Positions 29,597 through 43,317 of a stretch of DNA of 64,000 nucleotides are shown here, one piece after another (position 1 is the first letter of the stretch; every line of letters starts with the position of its first letter). The DNA comes from Apostichopus japonicus (taxonomy: Eukaryota > Echinodermata > Holothuroidea > Aspidochirotida > Stichopodidae), in contig NC_092580.1 of NCBI RefSeq assembly GCF_037975245.1, forward strand, positions 9,027,001 through 9,091,000. The letters run 5' to 3'. Both the position numbers and the translations under genes were made by a program. Under the pieces are notes generated by a model. That model saw only the letters and a list, made by a program, of their open reading frames with translations. It did no database searches and was not told where the DNA came from.

Positions 29597-31740
29597 CTAT
29601 CAATCAAATGTGCGACACCGATCAATCGAATGTTCGACACCCATCAATCGAATGTTCGACACGCATCAATCGAATGTTCGACACCGATCAATCGAATGTT
29701 CGACACCCATCAATCGAATGTTCGACACCCATCCATCGAATGTTCGACACCCATCAATCGAATGTTCGACACCGATCAATCGAATGTTCGACACCGATCA
29801 ATCGAATGTTTGACACCCATCAATCGAATGTTCGACACTCATCAATCGAATGTGCGACACCTATCAATCAAATGTTCGACACCGATCAATCGAATGTTCG
29901 ACACCGATCAATCGAATTTGCGGCCCCGATCAATCAAATGTGTGGCACCGGTCAATCGAATGTTCGACACCGATCAATCGAATGTTCGACACCTATCAAC
30001 CGAATGTGCGACACAGATCAATCGATGTGCTACACCGATTAAACGAATGTTCGACACCGATCAATCGAATGTTCGACACCCATGAATCGAATTTTCGACA
30101 CCGATCAATCGAATGTTCGACACCGATCAATCGAATGTTCGACACCCATCAATCGAATGTTCGACACCCATCAATCGAATGTGCGACATGGATCAATCAA
30201 ATGTTCGACACCGATCGATCGAATGTTAGACACCGATCAATCGAATTTGCGGCACCGATCAATCAAATGTGTGGCACCGATCAATCGAATGTTCGACACC
30301 GATCAATCGAATGCTCGACACCTATCAACCGAATGTGCGACACAGATCAATCGATGTGCTACACCGATTAAACGAATGTTCGACACCGATCAATCGAATG
30401 TGCTGCACCGATTAAGCGAATGTTCGACACCGATCAATCGAATATACGACACCTATCAATCAAATGTGCGACATGGATCAATCAAATCTTCGACACCGAT
30501 CAATCGAATGTTCGACACCGATCAATCGAAATTGCGGCACCGATCAATCAAATGTGTGGCACCGATCAATCGAATGTTCGACACCGATCAATCGAATGTT
30601 CGACACCCATCAATCGAATGTTCGACACCCATTAATCGAATGTTCGACACCGATCAATCGAATGTTCGACACCGATCAATCGAATGTTCGACACCCATCG
30701 ATCGAATGTTCGACACCGATCAATCGAATGTTCGACACCGATCAATCGAATGTTCGACACCCATCAATCGAATGTTCGACACCCATTAATCGAATCTTCG
30801 ACACCGATCAATCGAATGTTCGACACCCATCGATCGAATGTTCGACACCCATCGATCGAATGTTCGACACCCATCAATCGAATGTTCGACACCGATCAAT
30901 CGAATGTTCGACACCCATCAATCGAATGTTCGACACCCATCAATCGAATGTTCGACACCCATCAATCGAATGTTCGACACCGATCAATCGAATGTTCGAC
31001 ACCGATCAATCGAATGTTCGACACCCATCAATCGAATGTTCGACACCCATCAATCGAATGTGCGACACCTATCAATCGAATGTGCGACACCTATCAATCG
31101 AATGTTCGACACCGATCAATCGAATATACGACACCTATCAATCAAATGTGCGACATGGATCAATCCAATGTTCGACACCGATCAATCGAATGTTCGACAC
31201 CGATCAATCGAATATACGACACCGATCAATCGAATGTTCGACACCCATCAATCGAATGTTCGACACCCATTAATCGAATCTTCGACACCGATCAATCGAA
31301 TGTTCGACACCCATCGATCGAATGTTCGACACCCATCGATCGAATGTTCGACACCCATCAATCGAATGTTCGACACCGATCAATCGAATGTTCGACACCC
31401 ATCAATCGAATGTTCGACACCCATCAATCGAATGTTCGACACCCATCAATCGAATGTTCGACACCGATCAATCGAATGTTCGACACCGATCAATCGAATG
31501 TTCGACACCCATCAATCGAATGTTCGACACCCATCAATCGAATGTGCGACACCTATCAATCGAATGTGCGACACCTATCAATCGAATGTTCGACACCGAT
31601 CAATCGAATATACGACACCTATCAATCAAATGTGCGACATGGATCAATCCAATGTTCGACACCGATCAATCGAATGTTCGACACCGATCAATCGAATATA
31701 CGACACCGATCAATCGAATGTGCGACACCCATTAATCGAA

Positions 31741-31860
31741 TGTCCGACAACCATTAATCGAATGTTCGACAACGATCAGCCGAATATGCGATTCCTGTCA
31801 ATCGAATGTTCGACAACCATCAATCGAATGTGCGACACAGATCAATCGAATGTGCGAGAC
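31741..31860 (+). repeat. Type example of the CAGCCGAATATGCG cassette
   Basis: A run of strongly diverged units (CAACGATCAGCCG, ATATGCGATTCCTG, then GTGCGAGACC). It recurs near 1,790; 2,110; 2,620; 4,290; 5,520; 9,410; 9,740; 11,650; 14,470; 15,260; 38,945 and 53,550. It is confined to type I sequence. The 1,790, 9,410 and 14,470 copies read CGACCCCTATC instead of CGATTCCTG, giving two subfamilies. Confidence 0.8.
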
Positions 31861-32083
31861 CTATCAATCGAATGTGCGACACAGATCAATCGAATGTTCG
31901 ACACCGATCAATCGAATATACGACACCTATGAATCAAATGTGCGACATGGATCAATCCAATGTTCGACACCGATCAATCGAATGTTCGACACCTATGAAT
32001 CAAATGTGCGACATGGATCAATCCAATGTTCGACACCGATCAATCGAATGTTCGACACCGATCAATCGAATTAGCGGCACCGA

Positions 32084-33367
32084 TCAATCAAATGTGTGGC
32101 ACCGATCAATCGAATCTTCGACACCGATCAATCGAATGTTCGACACCGATCAATCGAATGTTCGACACCCATCAATCGAATGTTCGACACCCATCGATCG
32201 AATGTTCGACACCGATCAATCGAATGTTCGACACCCGATCAATCGAATGTTCGACACCCATCAATCGAATGTTCGACACACATCAATCGAATGTTCGACA
32301 CCCATCAATCGAATTTGCGGCACCGATCAATCGAATGTTCGACACCAATCGACCGAATGTGCGACAACCATTAATCGAATGTGCGACACCAATTAAACGA
32401 ACGTTCGACACCGATTAAACGAATGTTCGACACCGATCAATCGAATGTGCGACACCTATCAATCAAATGTGCGACACCGATCAATCGAATGTTCGACACC
32501 CATCAATCGAATGTTCGACACCCATGAATCGAATGTTCGACACCGATCAATCGAATGTTCGACACCTATCAACCGAATGTGCGACACAGATCAATCGATG
32601 TGCTACACCGATTAAACGAATGTTCGACACCGATCAATCGAATGTGCTGCACCGATTAAGCGAATGTTCGACACCGGTAAATCGAATATACGACACCGAT
32701 CAATCAAATGTGCGACATGGATCAATCAAATGTGTGGCACCGATCAATCGAATCTTCGACACCGATCAATCGAATGTTCGACACCGATCAATCGAATGTT
32801 CGACACCCATCAATCGAATGTTCGACACCCATCGATCGAATGTTCGACACCGATCAATCGAATGTTCGACACCCGATCAATCGAATGTTCGACACCCATC
32901 AATCGAATGTTCGACACCCATCAATCGAATGTTCGACACCCATCAATCGAATTTGCGGCACCGATCAATCGAATGTTCGACACCAATCGACCGAATGTGC
33001 GACAACCATTAATCGAATGTGCGACACCAATTAAACGAACGTTCGACACCGATTAAACGAATGTTCGACACCGATCAATCGAATGTGCGACACCTATCAA
33101 TCAAATGTGCGACACCGATCAATCGAATGTTCGACACCCATCAATCGAATGTTCGACACCCATGAATCGAATGTTCGACACCGATCAATCGAATGTTCGA
33201 CACCTATCAACCGAATGTGCGACACAGATCAATCGATGTGCTACACCGATTAAACGAATGTTCGACACCGATCAATCGAATGTGCTGCACCGATTAAGCG
33301 AATGTTCGACACCGGTAAATCGAATATACGACACCGATCAATCAAATGTGCGACATGGATCAATCAA
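32084..33367 (+). repeat. 638-bp tandem pair
   Basis: Two 29-unit copies (about 32,084-32,721 and 32,722-33,367) sit side by side. They share the 23-bp unit ACCCGATC (32,233 and 32,871), the deletion unit (32,595 and 33,235) and the GATTAAGCG unit. One difference seen is GACACACATC (32,275) against GACACCCATC. The same pair is present at about 53,857-55,140, but the version at 39.3-40.2 kb has been reduced by 264 bp. Confidence 0.8.
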
Positions 33368-34134
33368 ATCTTCGACACCGATCAATCGAATGTTCGACAC
33401 CGATCAATCGAATGTGCGACAGAGATCAATCGAATGTCCGACAACCATCAACCGAATGTTCGACACCCATTAATCGAATCTTCGACACCGATCAATCGAA
33501 TGTTCGACACCCATCGATCGAATGTTCGACACCCATCGATCGAATGTTCGACACCGATCAATCGAATGTTCGACACCGATCAATCGAATGTTCGACACCG
33601 ATCAATCGAATTTGCGGCACCGATCAATCGAATGTTCGACACCGATCAATCGATGTGCTACACCGATTAAACGAATGTTCGACACCGATCAATCGAATGT
33701 TCGACACCCATGAATCGAATGTTCGACACCGATCAATCGAATGTTCGACACCGATCAATCGAATGTTCGACACCCATCAATCGAATGTTCGACACCCATC
33801 AATCGAATGTGCGACATGGATCAATCAAATGTTCGACACCGATCAATCGAATGTTAGACACCGATCAATCGAATTTGCGGCACCGATCAATCAAATGTGT
33901 GGCACCGATCAATCGAATGTTCGACACCGATCAATCGAATGCTCGACACCTATCAACCGAATGTGCGACACAGATCAATCGATGTGCTACACCGATTAAA
34001 CGAATGTTCGACACCGATCAATCGAATGTGCTGCACCGATTAAGCGAATGTTCGACACCGGTCAATCGAATATACGACACCTATCAATCAAATGTGCGAC
34101 ATGGATCAATCAAATCTTCGACACCGATCAATCA

Positions 34135-37010
34135 AATGTTCGACACCGATCAATCGAATGTTTGACACCCATCAATCGAATGTTCGACACCCATCAATCG
34201 AATGTGCGACACCGATCAATCAAATGTTCGACACCCATCAATCGAATGTGCGACACCTATCAATCGAATGTGCGACACAGATCAATCGAATGTTCGACAC
34301 CGATCAATCGAATATACGACACCTATCAATCAAATGTGCGACATGGATCAATCCAATGTTCGACACCGATCAATCGAATGTTCGACACCGATCAATCGAA
34401 TTAGCGGCACCGATCAATCAAATGTGTGGCACCGATCAATCGAATGTTCGACACCGATCAATCGAATGTTCGACACCCATCAATCGAATGTTCGACACCC
34501 ATTAATCGAATCTTCGACACCGATCAATCGAATGTTCGACACCGATCAATCGACAGTTCGACACCCATCGATCGAATGTTCGACACCGATCAATCGAATG
34601 TTCGACACCGATCAATCGAATGTTCGACACCCATCAATCTAATGTTCGACACCCATCAATCGAATGTTCGACACCGATCAATCGAATTTGCGGCACCGAT
34701 CAATCGAATGTTCGACACCAATCGACCGAATGTGCGACAACCATCAATCGAATGTGCGACACCAATTAAACGAATGTTCGACACCGATTAAACGAATGTT
34801 CGACACCGATCAATCGAATGTGCGACACCTATCAATCAAATGTGCGACACCGATCAATCGAATGTTCGACACCCATCAATCGAATGTTCGACACCCATCA
34901 ATCGAATGTTCGACACCGATCAATCGAATGTTCGACACCCATCAATCGAATGTTCGACACCCATCAATCGAATGTTCGACACCCATCAATCGAATCTTCG
35001 ACACCGATCAATCGAATGTTCGACACCCATCAATCGAATGTTCGACACCCATCGATCGAATGTTCGACACCGATCAATCGAATGTTCGACACCGATCAAT
35101 CGAATGTTCGACACCAATCGACCGAATGTGCGACAACCATCAATCGAATGTGCGACACCAATTAAACGAATGTTCGACACCGATTAAACGAATGTTCGAC
35201 ACCGATCAATCGAATGTTCGACACCCATCAATCGAATGTTCGACACCCATCAATCGAATGTTCGACACCGATCAATCGAATGTTCGACACCGATCAATCG
35301 AATGTTTGACACCCATCAATCGAATGTTCGACACCCATCAATCGAATGTTCGACACCCATCAATCGAATGTTCGACACCGATCAATCGAATGTTCGACAC
35401 CGATCAATCGAATGTTCGACACCCATCAATCGAATGTTCGACACCCATCAATCGAATGTGCGACACCTATCAATCGAATGTGCGACACAGATCAATCGAA
35501 TGTTCGACACCGATCAATCGAATATACGACACCTATCAATCAAATGTGCGACATGGATCAATCCAATGTTAGACACCGATCAATCGAATGTTCGACACCA
35601 ATCGACCGAATGTGCGACAACCATCAATCGAATGTGCGACACCAATTAAACGAATGTTCGACACCGATTAAACGAATGTTCGACACCGATCAATCGAATG
35701 TGCGACACCTATCAATCAAATGTGCGACACCGATCAATCGAATGTTCGACACCCATCAATCGAATGTTCAACACCCATTAATCGAATCTTCGACACCGAT
35801 CAATCGAATGTTCGACACCCATCAATCGAATGTTCGACACCCATCGATCGAATGTTCGACACCGATCAATCGAATGTTCGACACCGATCAATCGAATGTT
35901 CGACACCAATCGACCGAATGTGCGACAACCATCAATCGAATGTGCGACACAAATTAAACGAATGTTCGACACCGATTAAACGAATGTTCGACACCCATTA
36001 ATCGAATGTTCGACACCCATCAATCGAATGTTCGACACCCATCAATCGAATGTTCGACACCGATCAATCGAATGTTCGACACCGATCAATCGAATGTTTG
36101 ACACCCATCAATCGAATGTTCGACACCCATCAATCGAATGTGCGACAACGATCAATCAAATGTTCGACACCCATCAATCGAATGTGCGACACCTATCAAT
36201 CGAATGTGCGACACAGATCAATCGAATGTTCGACACCGATCAATCGAATATACGACACCTATCAATCAAATGTGCGACATGGATCAATCCAATGTTCGAC
36301 ACCGATCAATCGAATGTTCGACACCGATCAATCGAATTAGCGGCACCGATCAATCAAATGTGTGGCACCGATCAATCGAATGTTCGACACCGATCAATCG
36401 AATGTTCGACACCCATCAATCGAATGTTCGACACCCATTAATCGAATCTTCGACACCGATCAATCGAATGTTCGACACCGATCAATCGACAGTTCGACAC
36501 CCATCGATCGAATGTTCGACACCGATCAATCGAATGTTCGACACCGATCAATCGAATGTTCGACACCCATCAATCTAATGTTCGACACCCATCAATCGAA
36601 TGTTCGACACCGATCAATCGAATTTGCGGCACCGATCAATCGAATGTTCGACACCAATCGACCGAATGTGCGACAACCATCAATCGAATGTGCGACACCA
36701 ATTAAACGAATGTTCGACACCGATTAAACGAATGTTCGACACCGATCAATCGAATGTGCGACACCTATCAATCAAATGTGCGACACCGATCAATCGAATG
36801 TTCGACACCCATCAATCGAATGTTCGACACGCATCAATCGAATGTTCGACACCGATCAATCGAATGTTCGACACCCATCAATCGAATGTTCGACACCCAT
36901 CCATCGAATGTTCGACACCCATCAATCGAATGTTCGACACCGATCAATCGAATGTTCGACACCGATCAATCGAATGTTTGACACCCATCAATCGAATGTT
37001 CGACACTCAT
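34135..37010 (+). repeat. Type II satellite, repeat of about 26,970-29,860
   Basis: After the junction near 34,135 the array jumps back to sequence equal to that starting near 26,967, at an offset of 7,168 bp. Markers match one for one: GAATTAGCGG at about 34,400, CAATCTAATG at 34,637 and 36,573, and the ATCGACCGAATG cassettes at about 34,717, 35,116, 35,605 and 35,907. The deletion-unit marker is absent. Confidence 0.85.
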
Positions 37011-40000
37011 CAATCGAATGTGCGACACCTATCAATCAAATGTTCGACACCGATCAATCGAATGTTCGACACCGATCAATCGAATTTGCGGCCCCGATCA
37101 ATCAAATGTGTGGCACCGGTCAATCGAATGTTCGACACCGATCAATCGAATGTTCGACACCTATCAACCGAATGTGCGACACAGATCAATCGATGTGCTA
37201 CACCGATTAAACGAATGTTCGACACCGATCAATCGAATGTTCGACACCCATGAATCGAATTTTCGACACCGATCAATCGAATGTTCGACACCGATCAATC
37301 GAATGTTCGACACCCATCAATCGAATGTTCGACACCCATCAATCGAATGTGCGACATGGATCAATCAAATGTTCGACACCGATCGATCGAATGTTAGACA
37401 CCGATCAATCGAATTTGCGGCACCGATCAATCAAATGTGTGGCACCGATCAATCGAATGTTCGACACCGATCAATCGAATGCTCGACACCTATCAACCGA
37501 ATGTGCGACACAGATCAATCGATGTGCTACACCGATTAAACGAATGTTCGACACCGATCAATCGAATGTGCTGCACCGATTAAGCGAATGTTCGACACCG
37601 GTCAATCGAATATACGACACCTATCAATCAAATGTGCGACATGGATCAATCAAATCTTCGACACCGATCAATCGAATGTTCGACACCGATCAATCGAAAT
37701 TGCGGCACCGATCAATCAAATGTGTGGCACCGATCAATCGAATGTTCGACACCGATCAATCGAATGTTCGACACCCATCAATCGAATGTTCGACACCCAT
37801 TAATCGAATGTTCGACACCGATCAATCGAATGTTCGACACCGATCAATCGAATGTTCGACACCCATCGATCGAATGTTCGACACCGATCAATCGAATGTT
37901 CGACACCGATCAATCGAATGTTCGACACCCATCAATCGAATGTTCGACACCCATTAATCGAATCTTCGACACCGATCAATCGAATGTTCGACACCCATCG
38001 ATCGAATGTTCGACACCCATCGATCGAATGTTCGACACCCATCAATCGAATGTTCGACACCGATCAATCGAATGTTCGACACCCATCAATCGAATGTTCG
38101 ACACCCATCAATCGAATGTTCGACACCCATCAATCGAATGTTCGACACCGATCAATCGAATGTTCGACACCGATCAATCGAATGTTCGACACCCATCAAT
38201 CGAATGTTCGACACCCATCAATCGAATGTGCGACACCTATCAATCGAATGTGCGACACCTATCAATCGAATGTTCGACACCGATCAATCGAATATACGAC
38301 ACCTATCAATCAAATGTGCGACATGGATCAATCCAATGTTCGACACCGATCAATCGAATGTTCGACACCGATCAATCGAATATACGACACCGATCAATCG
38401 AATGTTCGACACCCATCAATCGAATGTTCGACACCCATTAATCGAATCTTCGACACCGATCAATCGAATGTTCGACACCCATCGATCGAATGTTCGACAC
38501 CCATCGATCGAATGTTCGACACCCATCAATCGAATGTTCGACACCGATCAATCGAATGTTCGACACCCATCAATCGAATGTTCGACACCCATCAATCGAA
38601 TGTTCGACACCCATCAATCGAATGTTCGACACCGATCAATCGAATGTTCGACACCGATCAATCGAATGTTCGACACCCATCAATCGAATGTTCGACACCC
38701 ATCAATCGAATGTGCGACACCTATCAATCGAATGTGCGACACCTATCAATCGAATGTTCGACACCGATCAATCGAATATACGACACCTATCAATCAAATG
38801 TGCGACATGGATCAATCCAATGTTCGACACCGATCAATCGAATGTTCGACACCGATCAATCGAATATACGACACCGATCAATCGAATGTGCGACACCCAT
38901 TAATCGAATGTCCGACAACCATTAATCGAATGTTCGACAACGATCAGCCGAATATGCGATTCCTGTCAATCGAATGTTCGACAACCATCAATCGAATGTG
39001 CGACACAGATCAATCGAATGTGCGAGACCTATCAATCGAATGTGCGACACAGATCAATCGAATGTTCGACACCGATCAATCGAATATACGACACCTATGA
39101 ATCAAATGTGCGACATGGATCAATCCAATGTTCGACACCGATCAATCGAATGTTCGACACCTATGAATCAAATGTGCGACATGGATCAATCCAATGTTCG
39201 ACACCGATCAATCGAATGTTCGACACCGATCAATCGAATTAGCGGCACCGATCAATCAAATGTGTGGCACCGATCAATCGAATCTTCGACACCGATCAAT
39301 CGAATGTTCGACACCGATCAATCGAATGTTCGACACCCATCAATCGAATGTTCGACACCCATCGATCGAATGTTCGACACCGATCAATCGAATGTTCGAC
39401 ACCCGATCAATCGAATGTTCGACACCCATCAATCGAATGTTCGACACACATCAATCGAATGTTCGACACCCATCAATCGAATTTGCGGCACCGATCAATC
39501 GAATGTTCGACACCAATCGACCGAATGTGCGACAACCATTAATCGAATGTGCGACACCAATTAAACGAACGTTCGACACCGATTAAACGAATGTTCGACA
39601 CCGATCAATCGAATGTGCGACACCTATCAATCAAATGTGCGACACCGATCAATCGAATGTTCGACACCCATCAATCGAATGTTCGACACCCATGAATCGA
39701 ATGTTCGACACCGATCAATCGAATGTTCGACACCTATCAACCGAATGTGCGACACAGATCAATCGATGTGCTACACCGATTAAACGAATGTTCGACACCG
39801 ATCAATCGAATGTGCTGCACCGATTAAGCGAATGTTCGACACCGGTAAATCGAATATACGACACCGATCAATCAAATGTGCGACATGGATCAATCAAATG
39901 TGTGGCACCGATCAATCGAATCTTCGACACCGATCAATCGAATGTTCGACACCGATCAATCGAATGTTCGACACCCATCAATCGAATGTTCGACACCCAT

Positions 40001-41038
40001 CGATCGAATGTTCGACACCGATCAATCGAATGTTCGACACCCGATCAATCGAATGTTCGACACCCATCAATCGAATGTTCGACACCGATCAATCGAATGT
40101 TCGACACCTATCAACCGAATGTGCGACACAGATCAATCGATGTGCTACACCGATTAAACGAATGTTCGACACCGATCAATCGAATGTGCTGCACCGATTA
40201 AGCGAATGTTCGACACCGGTAAATCGAATATACGACACCGATCAATCAAATGTGCGACATGGATCAATCAAATCTTCGACACCGATCAATCGAATGTTCG
40301 ACACCGATCAATCGAATGTGCGACAGAGATCAATCGAATGTCCGACAACCATCAACCGAATGTTCGACACCCATTAATCGAATCTTCGACACCGATCAAT
40401 CGAATGTTCGACACCCATCGATCGAATGTTCGACACCCATCGATCGAATGTTCGACACCGATCAATCGAATGTTCGACACCGATCAATCGAATGTTCGAC
40501 ACCGATCAATCGAATTTGCGGCACCGATCAATCGAATGTTCGACACCGATCAATCGATGTGCTACACCGATTAAACGAATGTTCGACACCGATCAATCGA
40601 ATGTTCGACACCCATGAATCGAATGTTCGACACCGATCAATCGAATGTTCGACACCGATCAATCGAATGTTCGACACCCATCAATCGAATGTTCGACACC
40701 CATCAATCGAATGTGCGACATGGATCAATCAAATGTTCGACACCGATCAATCGAATGTTAGACACCGATCAATCGAATTTGCGGCACCGATCAATCAAAT
40801 GTGTGGCACCGATCAATCGAATGTTCGACACCGATCAATCGAATGCTCGACACCTATCAACCGAATGTGCGACACAGATCAATCGATGTGCTACACCGAT
40901 TAAACGAATGTTCGACACCGATCAATCGAATGTGCTGCACCGATTAAGCGAATGTTCGACACCGGTCAATCGAATATACGACACCTATCAATCAAATGTG
41001 CGACATGGATCAATCAAATCTTCGACACCGATCAATCG
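34135..41038 (+). repeat. 7,168-bp tandem duplication, copy b (264 bp shorter)
   Basis: This second copy abuts the first. The offset is 7,168 bp up to about 40,075 and 6,904 bp after it, so exactly twelve units (264 bp) are missing at about 40,075. The missing stretch includes an ATCGACCGAATG cassette and the second half of the 638-bp pair. The join is in unit register. The related block at 54.2-55.1 kb retains the segment, so the shorter form is best read as a deletion in this copy. Confidence 0.87.
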
Positions 41039-41990
41039 AATGTTCGACACCGATCAATCGAATGTTCGACAGAGATCAATCGAATGTCCGACAACCATCA
41101 ACCGAATGTTCGACACCCATCAATCAAATGTGCGACATGGATCAATCAAATGTTCGACACCTATCAATCGAATGTTCGACACCGATCAATCGAATTTGCG
41201 GCACCGATCAATCAAATGTGTGGCACCGATCAATCGAATGTTCGACACCCATCAATCGAATGTTCGACACCCATCAATCGAATGTTCGACACCCATTAAT
41301 CGAATGTTCGACACCGATCAATCGAATGTTCGACACCGATCAATCGAATGTTCGACACCCATCAATCGAATGTTCGACACCCATCAATCGAATGTTCGAC
41401 ACCCATCAATCGAATGTGCGACACCCATTAATCGAATGTCTGACAACCATCAATCGAATGTGCGACAAGGATCAATCAAATGTTCGACACCTATCAATTG
41501 AATGTTCGACACCGATCAATCGAATTTGCGGCACCGATCAATCGAATTTGCGGCACCGATCAATCAAATGTGTGGCACCGATCAATCGAATGTTCGACAC
41601 CGATCAATCGAATGTTCGACACCCATCAATCGAATGTTCGACACCGATCAATCGAATGTTCGACACCCATCAATCGAATGTTCGACACACATCAATCGAT
41701 GTGCTACACCGATTAAACGAAAGTTCGACACCGGTAAAATCGAATGTGCGGTACCGATGAATCGAATGTTCGACACCTATCAATCGAATGTGCGACACCG
41801 ATCAATCAAATGTTCGACACCGATCAATCGAATGTTCGACACCTATCAACCGAATGTGCGACACAGATCAATCGATGTGCTACACCGATTAAACGAATGT
41901 TCGACACCGATCAATCGAATGTGCTGCACCGATTAAGCGAATGTTCGACACCGGTCAATCGAATATACGACACCTATCAATCAAATGTGC
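37010..41990 (+). repeat. Type I satellite, repeat of about 29,850-34,130 plus original continuation
   Basis: Deletion units lie near 37,190, 37,525, 39,770, 40,140, 40,555, 40,890, 41,700 and 41,875. Up to about 41,038 the order matches 29,850-34,134; beyond that the sequence is the probable original continuation that followed 34,134 before duplication. It includes a diverged patch at 41,400-41,770 with CGACAAGG, CAATTGAATG and the 23-bp unit GGTAAAATCG (41,733). The 41,040-41,990 part recurs at 55,909-56,859. Confidence 0.8.
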
Positions 41991-43317
41991 GACATGGATC
42001 AATCAAATCTTCGACACCGATCAATCGAATGTTCGACACCGATCAATCGAATTTGCGGCACCGATCAATCAAATGTGTGGCACCGATCAATCGAATGTTC
42101 GACACCGATCAATCGAATGTGCGACACCTATCAATCAAATGTGCGACACCGATCAATAGAATGTTCGACACCCATCAATCGAATGTTCGACACCCATCAA
42201 TCGAATGTTCGACACCGATCAATCGAATGTTCGACACCCATCAATCGAATGTTCGACACCAATCAATCGAATGTTCGACACCCATCAATCGAATGTTCGA
42301 CACCGATCAATCGAATGTTCGACACCGATCAATCGAATGTTCGACACCCATCAATCGAATGTTCGACACCCATCAATCGAATGTGCGACACCTATCAATC
42401 GAATGTGCGACACAGATCAATCGAATGTTCGACACCGATCAATCGAATATACGACACCTATCAATCAAATGTGCGACATGGATCAATCCAATGTTCGACA
42501 CCGATCAATCGAATGTTCGACACCGATCAATCGAATGTTCGACACCGATCAATCGAATGTGTGGCACCGATCAATCGAATGTTCGACACCCATCAATCGA
42601 ATGTTCGACACCGATCAATCGAATGTTCGACACCCATCAATCGAATGTTCGACACAGATCAATCGAATGTTCGACACCGATCAATCGAATGTTCGACACC
42701 TATCAATCAAATGTGCGACATGGATCAATCAAATGTTCGACACCGATCAATCGAATGTTCGACACCGATCAATCGAATGTTCGACACCCATCAATCGAAT
42801 GTTCGACACCGATCAATCGAATCTTCGACACCGATCAATCGAATGTTCGACACCCATTGATCGAATGTTCGACACCCATCGATCGAATGTTCGACACCCA
42901 TCGATCGAATGTTCGACACCGATCAATCGAATGTTCGACACCGATCAATCGAATGTTCGACACCCATCAATCGAATGTTCGACACCCATCAATCGAATGT
43001 TCGACACCGATCAATCGAATTTGCGGCACCGATCAATCGAATGTTCGACACCAATCGACCGAATGTGCGACAACCATCAATCGAATGTGCGACACCAATT
43101 AAACGAATGTTCGACACCGATTAAACAAATGTTCGACACCGATCAATCGAATGTTCGACACCTATCAATCAAATGTGCGACACCGATCAATCGAATGTTC
43201 GACACCCATCAATCGAATGTTCGACACCCATCAATCGAATGTTCGACACCCATCAATCGAATGTTCGACACCCATCAATCGAATGTTCGACACCCATCAA
43301 TCGAATGTTCGACACCG

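Larger units (their letters stand above)
17400..29870 (+). repeat. Type II satellite domain A (12.5 kb)
   Basis: The CGATGTGCTAC deletion unit stops at about 17,375 and does not return until about 30,020. The stretch is dominated by a recurring cassette with ATCGACCGAATG followed by two ATTAAACG units (for example 19,780-19,865), spaced mostly by multiples of 22 bp (about 308, 484, 792 and 968). GAATTAGCGG units (20,212; 21,488; 23,468; 25,954) and CAATCTAATG units (20,452; 21,727; 23,707) are further markers. With nearly all units exactly 22 bp long, spacing here stays a clean multiple of 22. The domain contains the 5,742-bp tandem duplication and the start of the 7,168-bp one. Confidence 0.8.
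26967..34134 (+). repeat. 7,168-bp tandem duplication, copy a
   Basis: The rare GTTTGAC unit at 26,991 and all later markers recur 7,168 bp downstream. The spacing is not a multiple of 22 because several 21-bp and 23-bp units lie within. Observed differences are few: G at about 27,053 against A downstream (CAATCGAATG against CAATCAAATG), and A at 30,432 against G at 37,600. The right limit is A34134 against G41038. The copy contains a 264-bp segment (about 32,906-33,170) that the second copy lacks. Confidence 0.87.
29870..34134 (+). repeat. Type I satellite domain inside first copy of the 7.17-kb duplication
   Basis: The 21-bp deletion units return at about 30,020, 30,350, 32,595, 33,235, 33,650 and 33,980, and a CAGCCGAATATGCG cassette lies near 31,780. 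Within it, about 30,790-31,260 and 31,270-31,740 are near copies of each other at a spacing of about 484 bp, and 32,084-33,367 holds a 638-bp tandem pair. The whole stretch is repeated at 37,010-41,038. No unique sequence is seen. Confidence 0.8.
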
